Made by a program: the position numbers and the translations under genes. A model generated the notes under the pieces. The model made no database searches and was not told the origin of the DNA. It worked only from the letters and a program-made list of their open reading frames with translations. DNA of 64,000 nucleotides from Capra hircus (Eukaryota > Chordata > Mammalia > Artiodactyla > Bovidae), in contig NC_030819.1 in assembly GCF_001704415.2 (NCBI RefSeq), positions 35,272,575-35,336,574 of the forward strand. Direction: 5' to 3'. Below are positions 34,945-46,985 of this stretch, piece by piece. Numbering within the stretch: position 1 is the stretch's first letter; the number at the start of each line of letters is the position of its first letter.

Positions 34945-35640
34945 ATGTCATGTGACATCCCATCATTATACTATACTTTATTGAACTCTCTGTTGTTATG
35001 TATTTATGTTGCTTTTAGACATAATTACAGAAATATTTATTCAATTTTCTGAACGGATTTTTTAGAATAAATCCTAAAAGGAGGTGGGAGGGGCAGTGGG
35101 CCCAATGGCTGTTGGTACATATTGCTAAATTATTTTCTATATAAAGTTTTTCACAATTTATACTCTGACTAGGCTTCCTAGGTGGGAAGAATCCACCTGC
35201 CAATGCAGGAAACAAAGGAGATGTGGGTTTGATCCCTGGGTCATGAAGATGCACTGAAGAAGAAAACAGCAACCCACTCTTCTAGTATTCTCGTCTGGGA
35301 AATCTCAGGATGGAGGACCCCAGCAAGCTCGGTCCACAGAGTAGCAAAGAGTTGGAAACGACTGAGCGACTGAGCATGTATGTATGTATACTCTGACTAG
35401 CAATATAAATCTCACCCATCTCATTAGCATAAAGTATGCCATTATTTTTTAAAATTACTTTGATGCTTGAAATGTGATATTATGAATTGGTATTCCCTTG
35501 ATTACCACTGAATATCAACATATTCCCATAAATATTTAGTCTCATAAATATTTAGTCTTCTATGAATATTTTGTTCATACCCTTTTCTCAGATCTTAAAT
35601 TTATTCTTTTCATGCTTGTCTTTTCTTTGTATTGGGTATC
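34945..35640 (-). repeat. Old mammalian L1-type fragment
   Basis: 'ttttagaataaatcctaaaa', 'ggctgttggtacatattgct', 'tttatactctgactagcaat' and 'gattaccactgaatatcaac' follow an old L1 ORF2 end in reverse orientation. Interrupted by a Bov-tA at 35173-35386. Confidence 0.5.
35173..35386 (+). mobile_element. Diverged Bov-tA SINE with 14-bp TSD
   Basis: tatactctgactag at 35159-35172 and 35387-35400. Head 'gcttcctaggtgggaag', B-box-like 'gggtttgatccc', end 'gactgagcgactgagcatg'. Mutated body but perfect TSD. Confidence 0.94.
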
Positions 35641-37812
35641 CATAGCTTTCTGCAGTGCTTAAAGTAGAAAAAAATGAAAGCAATGTCAGTTTTGTTCCAA
35701 TGAATATGAAGGAAGGGCATGGAGAGGCTTACATCCTACTTCAGTTTTTAAAGTCTGGTCAGTTCTGTGAAATTCAGAGCTTAAGGTCTATTTAAAGGGA
35801 GAGCAGGAGAAATAAGGTAGACAGAAATCGAAAGTAGAAACATGTTTTCAATACTTTTATTACATTCTTTTATAGATAAGAAAAGTGAGGCTTTATAAAA
35901 ACTGAGTAATAGCAAGACCAAGATTAAGATTGAAACCCAAGATCATCAGGCCTCAGATTAACACTGATTCACATTTGGAAAGACAGAACCTTCTAGATTC
36001 CTTTGGCACAGTGCCTCAGGCCTGTCCCAGTCAGAGCCAGAGCACATCATTCATCTGGGATTAGAGGGAGAGGGTATTGAGTCCACACCATGGGGAACAC
36101 TGCCAAATTGCCATTTTCGTCCTCTCTACTTTGGGGGAGTATAAAATTTCATTGATCTGAAAAGTGTAATTAATGTCCTAAGAGATTCTGGCTGGTTTTG
36201 TCCTGGGGCTTAAGATGTGGCCTTATTTCAGGCCACTGGCACACCTGCATTAGAAACAGCATAACAAAAGCTGATTTGGACAGGACCCTGCCTAAAATGG
36301 CAGTGATACAAAGTTGATTAAGAAGATTTTGGCCAAAACCGAATGAACTTGCAATTCTAATGCGCTGATATTGAAAGAGGACTCAATAGAAAGATAAATT
36401 ACAGTAATTGAACCAAAGTTGCAATCAGCAAATGTTTACACTGGGAAACCACCTGGTTCTTGAACATTTCTGTTTTTGATGGGTCCAACTGAGGTTTCCA
36501 AATCTATTAGTATTCTTACCAGGTTTTGTTTCTTCTTTCACAAAGATAGCTGATGGGTTGTATCATGTATTTTTAATAACAACTGTTTGTATCCCTGGTA
36601 TAGGAGAATACTGAGTCCTCTTTAAAAGGGATCAGAATTACAAGGATAATTGGGGGTATATCTACCACACATGCATATTTGTCAAATCTCTGAAAAGGGC
36701 ATGACAAAAATGGTGCTGATGGACACCGCAGGAAAAAGACCACTCAATTATCCTGTACTGTGGGTCTCGTAGGCTCGATAAACTCAACCTACACCCCATG
36801 CCTAATCCCACTCAGGGAAACCTTACAGAAAAATAAAAGTCATCTTGAAGATTCCTTCCAATGAATATATGACTTGATTTTAAATCTCCCTTAAAAGGAG
36901 TAAAATTTCTAACTTGGCTTTTTCAATTATTTCCCTTTGTAGATTCATATTAAAACTGGCCTCCAACATGTTAAACATATGACACAGAGAAGAATTTACT
37001 TAGTTCCTCGCCTTTTAACAGTGAGTTTAACTGACATGAACAATAAGCATAGATATATCTACAACAGTTAATTTGTTCAACTTAACCAGAAGTGCAGATA
37101 GTTACAAAGTGCCAACTCTTTGTTAAGGAAATAAAAATACAACCCCAAATTAAGAACTACGTATCTCAAGAAAAGTAACTTACAAACAAAACACAAATAT
37201 AACCCTGAAATAACTTTCACATTTCTCAAGAGAAACTAATTTCTACTTTTTGAAACATGCAATTTACCAACAGCTCCTATAATCACAGCAATTCTCACAT
37301 TAGCATAGAGCACATGCTTATAACTTTGTAGTCTAGCAGTACTTTGAACCAGTCTTTTTTGTCGTTGCTTTTTAGATCTTGAATTTAACACTCATATATT
37401 CTAAAAGGACATGAGAGAGCAAATTGTGCTTTACTCTTTGAAGTGTCTTCATATTTAACTCATTTATCCCCTTTGAATTAAAAATCGTCCATATATTACT
37501 ATTTCCAGCATACATACTACAATTTTCAAGGTACATGTCAGACCCAAGGAAAAAAATAATTCATTATGTCTGTAAAATGGATCCTGAATCCACTCACCCA
37601 GATCTTTTCTGATTCCAGATACACATTTCCAACCTTCTTGTAGACTCCTGCACTGATACCTCATGCCCCCATTTTTATTAAAGTATCACCAACAACTTTA
37701 AATCAGAAAACTCTTCTGGTTTTCACTCTCCCTTGTCCCATTATTCTCACATGTGATAATCATGAACTTCTTTTTTGTAATATCATTACACTGTTACTCT
37801 TCTTGTTTCTAT
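35641..37812. other. 2.2 kb unique non-coding sequence
   Basis: No recognised repeat or coding exon. The reverse 66-codon frame at 37464-37664 has no support. Confidence 0.4.
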
Positions 37813-37825
37813 AAAGAATCACAAT

Positions 37826-38043
37826 GGTGGTGGTGGTGCTGGTTTAGTTGCTAAGCTGTGTCCAACTCTTGCGTACAGTCCATAGGGACTGAAGCCCACC
37901 AGGCTCCTCTGTCTATGGGATTTCCCAGGCAAGAATAGTAGAGTGGATTGCCATCTCCTTCTCCAGGGGATCTTCCTGATCCAGGGATCAAACCATCAAA
38001 TCATGTTTCCTGCATTGTAGGCAGTCTCCTATATTGCAGTTGG
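37826..38043 (-). mobile_element. Bov-tA SINE with 13-bp TSD
   Basis: aaagaatcacaat (37813-37825) and aaagaatcaccat (38044-38056), one mismatch. Starts with a (GGT)n stretch; Bov-A body, then a degraded tRNA-like head. Confidence 0.9.
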
Positions 38044-38104
38044 AAAGAATCACCATACTTACAAACAAAATGGGAGACGAACTCAAATCATTAGCTCCAA
38101 TCTA

Positions 38105-38992
38105 CACCTGCTTACTTAAGTTCTATGTGGAGTACCTCATGAGAAATGCTGGGCTGGAAGAAACACAGGCTGGAATCATAATTGCCAGGAGAAATAGCAA
38201 TAACCTCAGATATGCAGATGACACCACCCTTATGGCAGAAAGTGAAGAGGAACTAAAAAGCCTCTTGATGAAAGTGAAAGAGAAGTGTGAAAAAGTTGGC
38301 TTAAAGCTCAATATTCAGAAAACAAAGATCATGGCATCCGGTCCCATCACTTCATGGGAAATAGATGGGAAAACAGTGGAAACAGTGTCAGACTTTATTT
38401 TTTGGGGCTCCAAAATCACTGCTGATGGTGACTGCAGCCATGAAATTAAAAGAAGCTTACTCCTTGGAGGAAAAGTTATGACCAACCTAGATAGCATGTT
38501 CAAAAGCAGAGACATTACTTTGCCACAAGGTCCATCTAGTCAAGGCTATGGTTTTTCCTGTGGTCATGTACGGATATGAGAGTTGGACTGTGAATAAAGC
38601 TGAGCGCTGAAGAATTGATGCTTTTGAACTGTGGTGTTGGAGAAGACTCTTGAGAGTCCCTTGGACTACAAGAGATCCAACCAGTCCATTCTGAAGGAGA
38701 TCAACCCTGGGATTTCTTTGGAAGGAATGATGCTGAAGCTGAAACTCCAGTACTTTGGCCACCTCATGGGAAGAGTTGGCTCATTGGAAAAGACTCTGAT
38801 GCTGGGAGGGATTGGGGGCAGGAGGAGAAGGGGACAACAGAGGATGAGATGGCTGGATGGAATCACTGACTTGATGGACGTGAGTCTGAGTGAACTCCAG
38901 GAGTTGGTGATGGACAGGTAGGCCTGGCGTGCTGCGATTCATGGAGTCGCAAAGAGTCAGACATGACTGAGCAACTGAACTGAACTGAACTG
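38105..38992 (+). mobile_element. BovB, young subfamily, 5'-truncated
   Basis: RT region through 'gcagatgacaccacccttat' (YADD) to 'gcaactgaactgaactgaac' at 38992. A 181-codon frame (38034-38579) covers the YADD region and downstream; the C-terminal part (38631-38921) is in another frame. Shares 'gagatcaaccctgggatttc' with the 45394-46976 copy. Confidence 0.92.
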
Positions 38993-39667
38993 ACACCCTC
39001 TAGAGCAGAAAAAGCACACAGTGGATACTAACACACAAAACCCCGAGAGGCTGCTCTTAGTACTTCAGCTTAAAGACTCCAAATCTAAATGGTCTCATGA
39101 AGCAGCTCACATGATCTACCATCACACTGGGACTCTGTTAATCTCAGGTTGAGGCCTACAAGCAGATCGCAGGCATGCCAGGGTTACTGTCCTTCCTCGG
39201 TCTTCATTCATAAATAGCTATGAGAAATTTTCCAGTGGCAAAGGCCTTTTCTCAACATGGATGGTGACTTCCAGGAAACTCTTTAAAACTTGTGAATACA
39301 TAGCTTCCTCACACCACCAACCTCCTCCCTGGATAATGGCAGTGCTCACCACAAGGTCTTAAGAGGGAACCCACCTATTTTTAATCCTAGATGAAAAATA
39401 CAATTTGTCACACCTTGCATCCAGACGTTGTGAAATACATCCATATTCTCCAGTAAAAAGGAACCAGTCCACCTTGGAATGCAAAGGAAATAACTGACCC
39501 ACGGACTGGGGCAGTAAATACAGGAGATGAGACTGGAGCATCTGGAAGTTCCAGAGACAAAAGACATGCCAAAAAATCACAATGATGGAGAAGTGTCAGA
39601 GGGAAATGGGAGCATCAGATGTACAGAGACAGGAGATGATGGGACGCTCAAATCCATGATATCACAT
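38993..39667. other. Unique non-coding sequence
   Basis: Nothing recognised. Confidence 0.35.
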
Positions 39668-39680
39668 CTGCTTTGCAGTT

Positions 39681-39822
39681 TGTTGTTGTTGTTGTTGTTG
39701 TTGTTGTTTTCTGGCAGGCCACATGGTATGTGGATCTTTGTTGCCTGATCAGAAATTGAACCCAAGCCCTCTCTCTGCATTAGAAGCATCGAGTCTTAAC
39801 CACTGGACCATCAGGGAAGTTC
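39681..39822 (-). mobile_element. CHR-type tRNA-derived SINE with 13-bp TSD
   Basis: ctgctttgcagtt at 39668-39680 and 39823-39835. Reverse-strand SINE: (TTG)n tail at 39681-39708, 'gcctgatcagaaattgaacc', head 'cttaaccactggaccatcag' ending 'ggaagttc'. CHR SINEs are shared by cetaceans, hippos and ruminants. Confidence 0.9.
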
Positions 39823-39835
39823 CTGCTTTGCAGTT

Positions 39836-40857
39836 GTAGGAAATGAGACGGATCACACTGTCTTCAAATGAGCCAAGTCAATGACTGCGTGTCTGGACTA
39901 AGATGTGCTACATCTACTGGCTGTAAGAATTGCCCTGATATTTGTCTGAGTATCTCAATACTCGTGTCAATCTTAACTTCAAGAAGGAAAGAAAGGAGTC
40001 CGAGGCTCTCAATCCAAACAGACCCAAGCTTTTGACTCGAGTGATAGCTTTGAGTGATGGCAGGAGAATGTTGAGATCCTTGATTTCTTCTGCTAAAGGC
40101 TTGAGTTTTTTTAAGGATAACTTTTCTGTATGTAAGTACCAACAGCAGCTGATGTAGGAATATAGGTAGAATATGTATGGAGGTGATGTACATACCCCTT
40201 TTCTCCCAACCTCAACCCAGCAGCTTTCAGCCCTCTGACTTCAGCAGCAGTCAACTATTTCTGCATTATTCAGGGTTCACTGAGAAACCCAAAGCAAATT
40301 TGTGTCTATATGTGCACTCTCTGCCTTGAATAAACAACAAATCCAATAAAAATAAGAGTAATTGCATTATGTTTCAAAAAATTCATGAGGAGTGTGTCTC
40401 TCTTTCCTAACTAAATAAGTTCACATTTTACAAAGCTGCTACAATTCTTGCATTGCTTTCTGACAAGATTATGATTTTTGTTTAAAGATTTATAAAGGAA
40501 GAGCCCACTTTAGACTATACAGGGTGAGTGGTCCCTGGAGGGGCAGATAATGTTTGATGTCATTGACCCAGGAAAGAGGCAAGACCTTAGGGGAGGAAAA
40601 AACTCAGTAGATCATCATCCTTAACCTTCCTTATTCATCTGAAAGCTGGGGGATGCAGATAGCCAAAGAAAGCTCTTGTGAGACAGAGCCAGTAAAGAGA
40701 GAGTAAAGAGAGAACTTGTCAAGAGCTTATTTTGCCCATGGGAATGGACCAGATCTTAACATTTAGAGAAGAGGGTAGCAAACTGCAGCCTAACCTACAG
40801 CCTACAGCAAACCCTGTCTGCTTTTCTAAAATGTCATTGGAATTATTTAGAAGATTC
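39836..40857. other. Non-coding, with probable hAT remnant at its end
   Basis: No gene. 40772-40857, continuing at 41032, resembles an old non-autonomous hAT element ('gggtagcaaactgcagccta', 'tgcttttctaaaatgtcatt'). Confidence 0.35.
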
Positions 40858-40875
40858 ATAGCGTTCTTCTATGAT

Positions 40876-41013
40876 GGTTAGATACCACATCAACTCAATG
40901 GACATGAAGTTGAGCAAACTCGGGAGATAGTGAAGGACAGAGGAACCTGGTGTGCTATAGTCCACGGGGTCACAAAGAGTCGGACGTGACTTAGCGACCG
41001 GAAAACAACAACA
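40876..41013 (+). mobile_element. Short BovB 3' end with 18-bp TSD
   Basis: TSD atagcgttcttctatgat (40858-40875) against atagtgttcttctatgat (41014-41031), one mismatch. 138 bases from 'ccacatcaactcaatggac' to 'gacttagcgaccggaaaac'. (CAA)n tail of the older type. Confidence 0.92.
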
Positions 41014-41031
41014 ATAGTGTTCTTCTATGAT

Positions 41032-41334
41032 TGCTTCCCTTTTAATTCTTGATTTTTGGTAATGGATATAAAAAATATTCTACCACATCTCAGTTAAGTT
41101 ATTGCAAAACAAGAGCAAAGTCCTTTCTCTAAATTTGGACCAGAAAGCTAAAGGACACCTCTGATGGCCATAATGGAGATAGCAAATAATCCCAAGGGGG
41201 TGGTTACAGCCTCAGGGTCCAGCTCTGCCAGGAGATTCCTACAATGAGATTCTCCTCTGGTGCCAGCCTCAATCGGCAGTATTTTTTTTCCTTATTTTTT
41301 TTCCAAACCCCAAAGATATGTTTATTTGTGTGTT
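41032..41334. other. Non-coding sequence
   Basis: No gene. The first bases probably continue the hAT remnant. Confidence 0.35.
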
Positions 41335-41665
41335 TTGTTTTTCACTTTTTATTTCAGCCTTACTGGTGTAGAATTAACATGTAACAAAAGTCACTAATTT
41401 TGTGTGTACAGCCTTAAAAGATATAAGTATAGTAGGCCACCACCACCACACTCATAATGCTAAACATTTCCATCACCCTCAAAAGTTCACTCATAATTCT
41501 TTGTAGTTAATCCCTTCTCTGCTTCCTGGCCCTAGCAAACAGTGGTCCATTTTCTATCATTGCAGTTTTGCTTTTCCTAATTTCTTACATAACTGCAATC
41601 AAGATATAAATGTCTTTTAAAATAAAAATGGTATATATTTAAGTTGTACAACATGATGATTTGCT
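41335..41665 (-). repeat. Old mammalian L1 3'-UTR fragment
   Basis: 'ttactggtgtagaattaaca', 'tccatcaccctcaaaagttc' and 'ctggccctagcaaacagtgg' follow the old L1 3' UTR on the minus strand. Confidence 0.6.
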
Positions 41666-41672
41666 GCTATAT

Positions 41673-41911
41673 GTGTGTGTGTGTATCTGTGTGTGTGTGC
41701 TCAGACACTTGGTCATGTCTAACTCTTTGCAACCCCTTGGACTCTAGCCTGCCAGGTTCCTCTGTCTATGGGATTCTTCAAGGCAAGTATACTGGAGTGG
41801 GTTCCCATTTTCTCCTTCAGGGGATCTTCCTGACCCAGAGATCGATCTCATGTCTCTTATGTCTCCTACATTGGCAGGTGTATCTTTACCATTAGCATGA
41901 CCTGGGAAGCC
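41673..41911 (-). mobile_element. Bov-tA SINE with GT-rich 3' end
   Basis: (GT)n at 41673-41699 leads into 'gctcagacacttggtcatgt', Bov-A body, and tRNA-like head ending 'gacctgggaagcc' at 41911. The GT run is a microsatellite grown at the SINE tail. Confidence 0.88.
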
Positions 41912-41960
41912 TCAAATTTGTATATAATGATGTATGTATATAATTAGTACAATATGCCGG

Positions 41961-43236
41961 GTTCAGTTCAGTTCGATTCAGTTGCTCAATAGTGTCCAAC
42001 TCTTTGAGACCCCATGAACCGCAGCACGCCAGGCCTCCCTGTCCATCACCAACTCCCAGAGTCCACCCAAACCCGTGTTCATTGAGTCGTGATGCCATCC
42101 AACCAACTCATCCTGTGTTGTCCCCTTCTCCTCCTGCCCCCAATCCCTCCCAGCATCAGGGTCTTTCCAAAGGAGTCATTTCTTCGCATCAAGTGGCCAA
42201 AGTATTGGAGATTCAGCTTCAACATCAGTCCTTCTAATGAAAACCCAGGACTGATCTCCTTTAGAATGGACTAGTTGGATCTCCTTGCAGTCCAAGGGAC
42301 TCTCAAGAGTCTTCTCCAACACCACAGTTCAAAAGCATCAATTCTTCGGCACTCAGCTTTCTTTATAGTCCAACTCTCACATCCATACCTGACTACTGGA
42401 AAAACCATAGCCTTGACTAGACAGACCTTAGTTGGCAAAGTAATGTCTCTGCTTTTTAAGATGCTGTCTAGGTTGGTCATAACTTTCCTTCCAAGGAGAA
42501 AGCCTCTTTTAATTTCATTGCTGCAAGCACCATCTGCAGTGATTTTGGAGTCCAGAAAAATAACCAGCCACTGTTTCCACTGTTTCCCCATCTATTTGCC
42601 ATGAAGTGATGGGACCAGACACCATGATCTTTGTTTTCTGAATGTTGAGCTTTAAGCCAACTTTTTCACTCTCCTCTTTCACTTTCATCAAGAGGCTCTT
42701 TAGTTCTTCGCTTTCTGCCATAAGGGTGGTGTCATCTGCATATCTGAGGTTATTGAGATTTCTCCCACAGTCTTGATTCCAGCTTGTGCTTCCTCCAGCC
42801 CTGCGTCTCTCATGATGTACTCTGCATAGAAGCTAAATAAGCAGGGTGACAATATACATCCTTGATGTACTCCTTTTTCTGTTTGGAACCAGTCTGTTGT
42901 TCCATGTCCAGTTCTAACTGTTGCTTCCTGACCTGCATACAGGTTTCTCAAGAGGCAGGTCAGGTGGTTGGTATTCCCATGTCTTTCAGAATTTTCCACA
43001 GTTTCTTGTGATCCACACAGTCAAAGGCTTTGGTATAGTGAATAAAGCAGAAATAGATGTTTTTCTGGAACTCTCTTGCTTTTTCCATGATCCAGCGGAT
43101 ATTGGCAATTTGATCTCTGGTTCCTCTGCCTTTTCTAAAACCAGCTTGAACATCTGGAATTTCATGGTTCATGTATTGCTGAAGCCTGACTTGGAGAATT
43201 TTGAGCATCACTTTACTAGCGTGTGAGATGAGTGCA
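41961..43236 (-). mobile_element. BovB, 5'-truncated, 1.3 kb
   Basis: From tail 'gttcagttcagttcgattc' to 'cactttactagcgtgtgaga'. Remnant frames at 42271-42591, 42515-42721, 42700-42999 and 42960-43379 carry RT pieces; AKAFDCVD-type motif A is changed to TKAFDCVD. Flanks aatatgccgg (41951-41960) and agtatgctag (43237-43246) agree at 7 of 10, all differences transitions, so an old TSD is plausible. Confidence 0.9.
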
Positions 43237-43760
43237 AGTATGCTAGGTAAAGTAAGCCAAATGCAGGAAGAAAACAACCACATGATCTCAATTACGTAGT
43301 AGAATCTTAAAAAGTTGAATTCAGGGCCTTCCCTGGCAGTCCAGTGGTTAAGACTCCCATACTTCCAGTGCAGGGGCAAGAGTCCAATCCCTGGTCAGGG
43401 GAGTAAGATTACACATGCTACTTGGTGTGGCCAAAAATAAAATGGAAAAAAAAATAGTCAAATTCCTAGAAGCAAAAAATAGAACCCTGTTTACCAGGGA
43501 TAAAGGGGAGATGGGGGAAATGGGGAGATGTTGATAAAAATTGCAGTTCTATAAGATGACTAAATCTAGAGATCTACAGCCCAGCATGATGACTGCAGTC
43601 AATAATACCTCACTGAATACTGGAATTTGCTGAGAGTAGATTTCAAGGGCTCTCATCATTAAAACAAAAAAAAAAAGGTAACTAGGTGAAGAGATGATAT
43701 GCTAATTACTTGGCTGTAATAATTATTTCACTATGTCAAAGTCAGTGTTTATTCTGCTTG
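43237..43760 (+). repeat. Old mammalian L1 3' end with CHR insertion
   Basis: 'taaagtaagccaaatgcagg', 'accacatgatctcaattac', 'gttctataagatgactaaat' and 'gtcaataatacctcactgaa' follow an old L1 3' UTR, split by a CHR SINE at 43324-43453. Confidence 0.65.
43324..43453 (+). mobile_element. CHR-type SINE
   Basis: Head 'gccttccctggcagtccagt', 'ggttaagactcccatacttc', body 'caatccctggtcagggga', tail 'tggccaaaaataaaatgg' plus A9. Flanks 'agttgaattc' and 'agtcaaattc' agree at 8 of 10 and may be the TSD. Confidence 0.88.
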
Positions 43761-43884
43761 TGCCTTTATTATTTACAATATATTTCTAACCCACTTACAA
43801 GAAAAATAAAGGAAGCTTGTAATAATAAAACTTAAAATAGGAACGTTTTTAAAGGTTGTTGTAGAAAGATCCAAAATCACAGAA

Positions 43885-44025
43885 CAGGGATTCCTCTGGT
43901 GGTGCAGGGGCTGAGACTTCAAGTTCCCAATGCAGGGGGCCCAGGTTTAATCCCCTGTTAGGGAACTAGATCCCACAGGCTGCCACTAAGACCGGGTATA
44001 GCCAAATAAATAAAAATAAACAAAC
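43885..44025 (+). mobile_element. CHR-type SINE with 8-bp TSD
   Basis: tcacagaa at 43877-43884 and 44026-44033. 'gggattcctctggtggtgca' head, 'aatcccctgttagggaacta' body, 'agccaaataaataaaaataa' tail. Confidence 0.9.
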
Positions 44026-44033
44026 TCACAGAA

Positions 44034-45384
44034 TAACTTCTTATTGAGAATCATACTCCCAGTTGACCACATGTTTAGAACAAGTTTGATCTCCAAACCA
44101 CCGTTGCTAAGACTACATTAACATAATCAGGATACAGCCTCCCAAATGATAGTAGATTTACAATTCTAGAATCTGTTATAAAGTATGAAAGGCCATCCTG
44201 TGGAGTCAGCAGAGTTGGCTCTCGTTTTCTCACTGTTTATTTATGCATTCATTCAACAAACATTCATTGAACTTTGTCTTGGCACTTGCATGGAAGCACA
44301 GCCACAGCCCAAGCTGAGATCCTTCTGAAATTATCTCAGTACACCTAGTGCGCTCCTATGGCAGGGCAAAGTTTTTCAAATGTATGGTAGATAAAACCAT
44401 TGACAAAGTGCCAGCATCTCTATTTTGTTAACATTGAAGAGCTCGGAGAAAAATATCCCTGTATTCCCTACCCTTTAAAAGTGAGCACAGAGAGTAGGGC
44501 AAACACAGGCATTCCAAACCAAAGGAAAACAGTAGATGTTTGATGTAGAAAATTGCTTCCAGTTTTGAGAGGGATGCGAGAGAGAAGGAAGAGGCCTCAG
44601 TGGGGAAAGCAGGGAAGTGTGCATTGGCTAAAAGGACAAAAAACAGAAGACATGAAAATGGGGAATTAGTATTCAACCATCTCATTGTGCCTGGGGAGAT
44701 ATTAAAGTTTTTTGAGAATGCCTTTGCAGTGTCTCCTCAAGAAAACTGTGAGAGATAAATCAGTAAGGGAAGGCTTCTGCCAGCCGAGGTTTCACCCTTC
44801 CTTCAACAACTTAATAAGAACATGTACCAAAATGGACCAGCCCTCGCTGATCACCTAGAGCATTGCTGATTCACCCTGGGAGTAGTTTTGAGTCAGGTTC
44901 CTTAACCTGCAGGGTAAGTGGACTCCATGTTTCATAGGTACCCTGGCTGAGACATAAGAGCAAATTCTATGACATTATTCCTCAAAATATTCTATTACCA
45001 TTTAATCACTTTAAAGGGAAATATTTATATTTCCTTTCAAAAATCCTAATAAAAATTAACATGACAGCAGTTTGCTTGGAAAGCAGGACCTATTAGGATG
45101 TGCTGTGCTAAGGTTATCAAAGATGAGTTCAGTTTTGCAGGAAGGTGAAACAGGGTTTATGAGAGTAAGATTTGATGTGTTTACTGAAGTCTCCAAGGCA
45201 ATCAAGTGTGAGATGGCAAAAATTTCTGACCAAAGTGAATGCTTTTGAAAGGAAGGAAGAATGAATGCCATTGTTTAGATAAAAGGGAAAACCTCAAAGA
45301 AGATTTCTTTTTTTTCTCATTGTCATAATCCATACATAGCTTCCTAGTCAATACTTGATCTGCAAAACCAAATGCACCTAAAGA
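44034..45384. other. 1.35 kb non-coding sequence
   Basis: 44232-44290 resembles a mammal-wide repeat ('attcattcaacaaacattca'). Otherwise unique, with no coding exon. Confidence 0.35.
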
Positions 45385-45393
45385 TAAATGATT

Positions 45394-46976
45394 CAGTTCA
45401 GTTCAGTTCAGTCGCTCAGTCGTGTTGGACTCTTTGCGACCCCATGAATCGCAGCACACCGGGCTTTCCTGTTCATCACCATCTCCCGGAGTTCACTCAG
45501 ACTCACGTCCATCGAGTCCGTGATGCCATCCAGCCATCTCATCCTCGGTCGTCCCCTTCTCCTCCTGCCCTCAATCCCTCCCAGCATCAGAGTCTTTTCC
45601 AATGAGTCAGTTCTTCGCATGAGGTGGCCAAAGTACTGGAGTTTCAGCTTTAGCATCATTCCTTCCAAAGAAATCCCAGGGTTGATCTCCTTCAGAATGG
45701 ACTGGTTGGATCTCCTTGCAGTCCAAGAGACTCTCAAGAGTCTTCTCCAACACCATAGTTCAAAAGCATCAATTCTTCGGTGCTCAGCCTTCTTCGCAGT
45801 CCAACTCTCATCTCCATACATGACCACAGGGAAAACTATAGCCTTGACTAGACGGACCTTAGTCGGCAAAGTAATGTCTTTGCTTTTGAATATACTATCT
45901 AGGTTGGTCATAACTTTTCTTCCGAGGAGTAAGCGTCTTTTAATTTCATGGCTGCAATCACCATCTGCAGTGATTTTGGAGCCCCAAAAAATAAAGTCTG
46001 ACACTGTTTCCCCATCTATTTCCCATGAAGTGATGGGACCGGATGCCATGATCTTCATTTTCTGAATGTTGAGCTTTAAGCCAACTTTTTTGCTCTCCGC
46101 TTTCATTTTCACCAAGAGGCTTTTTCGTTCTTCTTCACTTTCTGCCATAAGGGTGGTGTCATCTGCATATTTGAGATGATTGATATTTCTCCTGGCAATC
46201 TTGATTCCAGCTTGTGCTTCTTCCAGCCCAGCGTTTCTCGTGATGTATTCTGCATAGAAGCTAAATAAGCAGGGTGACAATATACAGCCTTGATGTACTC
46301 CTTTTCCTATTTGGAACCAGTCTGTTGTTCCATGTCCAGTTCTAACTGTTGCTTCCTGACCTGCATACAAATTTCTCAAGAGGCAGGTCAGATGATCTGA
46401 TATTCCCATCTCTTTCAGAATTTTCCACAGTTTATTGTGATCCACACAGTCAAAGGCTTTGGCATAGTCAAGAAAGCAGAAATAGATGTTTTTCTGGAAC
46501 TCTCTTGCTTTTTCCATGATCCAGCGGATGTTGGCAATTTGATCTCTGGTACCTCTGCCTTTTCTAAAATCAGCTTGAACATCAGGGAGTTCATGGTTCA
46601 TGTATTGCTGAAGCCTGACTTGGAGAATTTTGAGCATTACTTTACTAGCATGTGAGAGGAGTGCAATTGTGCAGTAGTTTGAGCATTCTTTGGCATTGCC
46701 TTTCTTAGGGATTGGAATGAAAACTGACCTTTACCAGTCCTGTGGCCACTGCTGAATTTTCCAAATTTGCTGGCATATTGAGTGCAGCACTTTCACAGCA
46801 TCATCTTTCAGGATTTGAAACAGCTCAACTGGAATTCCATCACCTCCACTAGCTTTGTTCATAGTGATGCTCTAAGGCCCACTTGACTCCACATTCCAGG
46901 ATGTCTGGCTCTAGGTGAGTGATCACACCATCATGATTACCTGGGTCATGAAGATCTTTTTTGTACAGTTCTTCCG
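45394..46976 (-). mobile_element. BovB, young subfamily, 1.58 kb, with 9-bp TSD
   Basis: taaatgatt at 45385-45393 and 46977-46985. Runs from the tail 'cagttcagttcagttcagtc' to the section just before the RT ('gatcttttttgtacagttct'). Carries the longest reading frame in the window. Shares the 'gggatttctttggaaggaat' subfamily signature with 38105-38992. Probably the youngest BovB here. Confidence 0.95.
45408..46733 (-). pseudogene. BovB reverse transcriptase ORF remnant (409 codons from first ATG)
   Basis: The frame is open from the in-frame TAA at 46733-46731 (a Lys codon in the family) down to the stop at 45408; the first ATG is at 46637. Counting from it: RT motif A FLDYAKAFD at residues 55-63 (catalytic Asp57), motif B region GCILSPCLF at 117-125, catalytic YADD at 157-160, then the thumb and the basic C-terminal region with LWCWRRLLR. 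The upstream part is out of frame through an apparent 2-bp loss near 46870, and the endonuclease domain is absent. It therefore cannot support autonomous retrotransposition, although the RT core keeps its key residues. Confidence 0.92.
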
Positions 46977-46985
46977 TAAATGATT

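Noticed and set aside
45520..46065. 181-codon plus-strand frame
   Set aside because: Antisense of the BovB RT frame on the minus strand; the same mirrored peptide recurs at every BovB copy.
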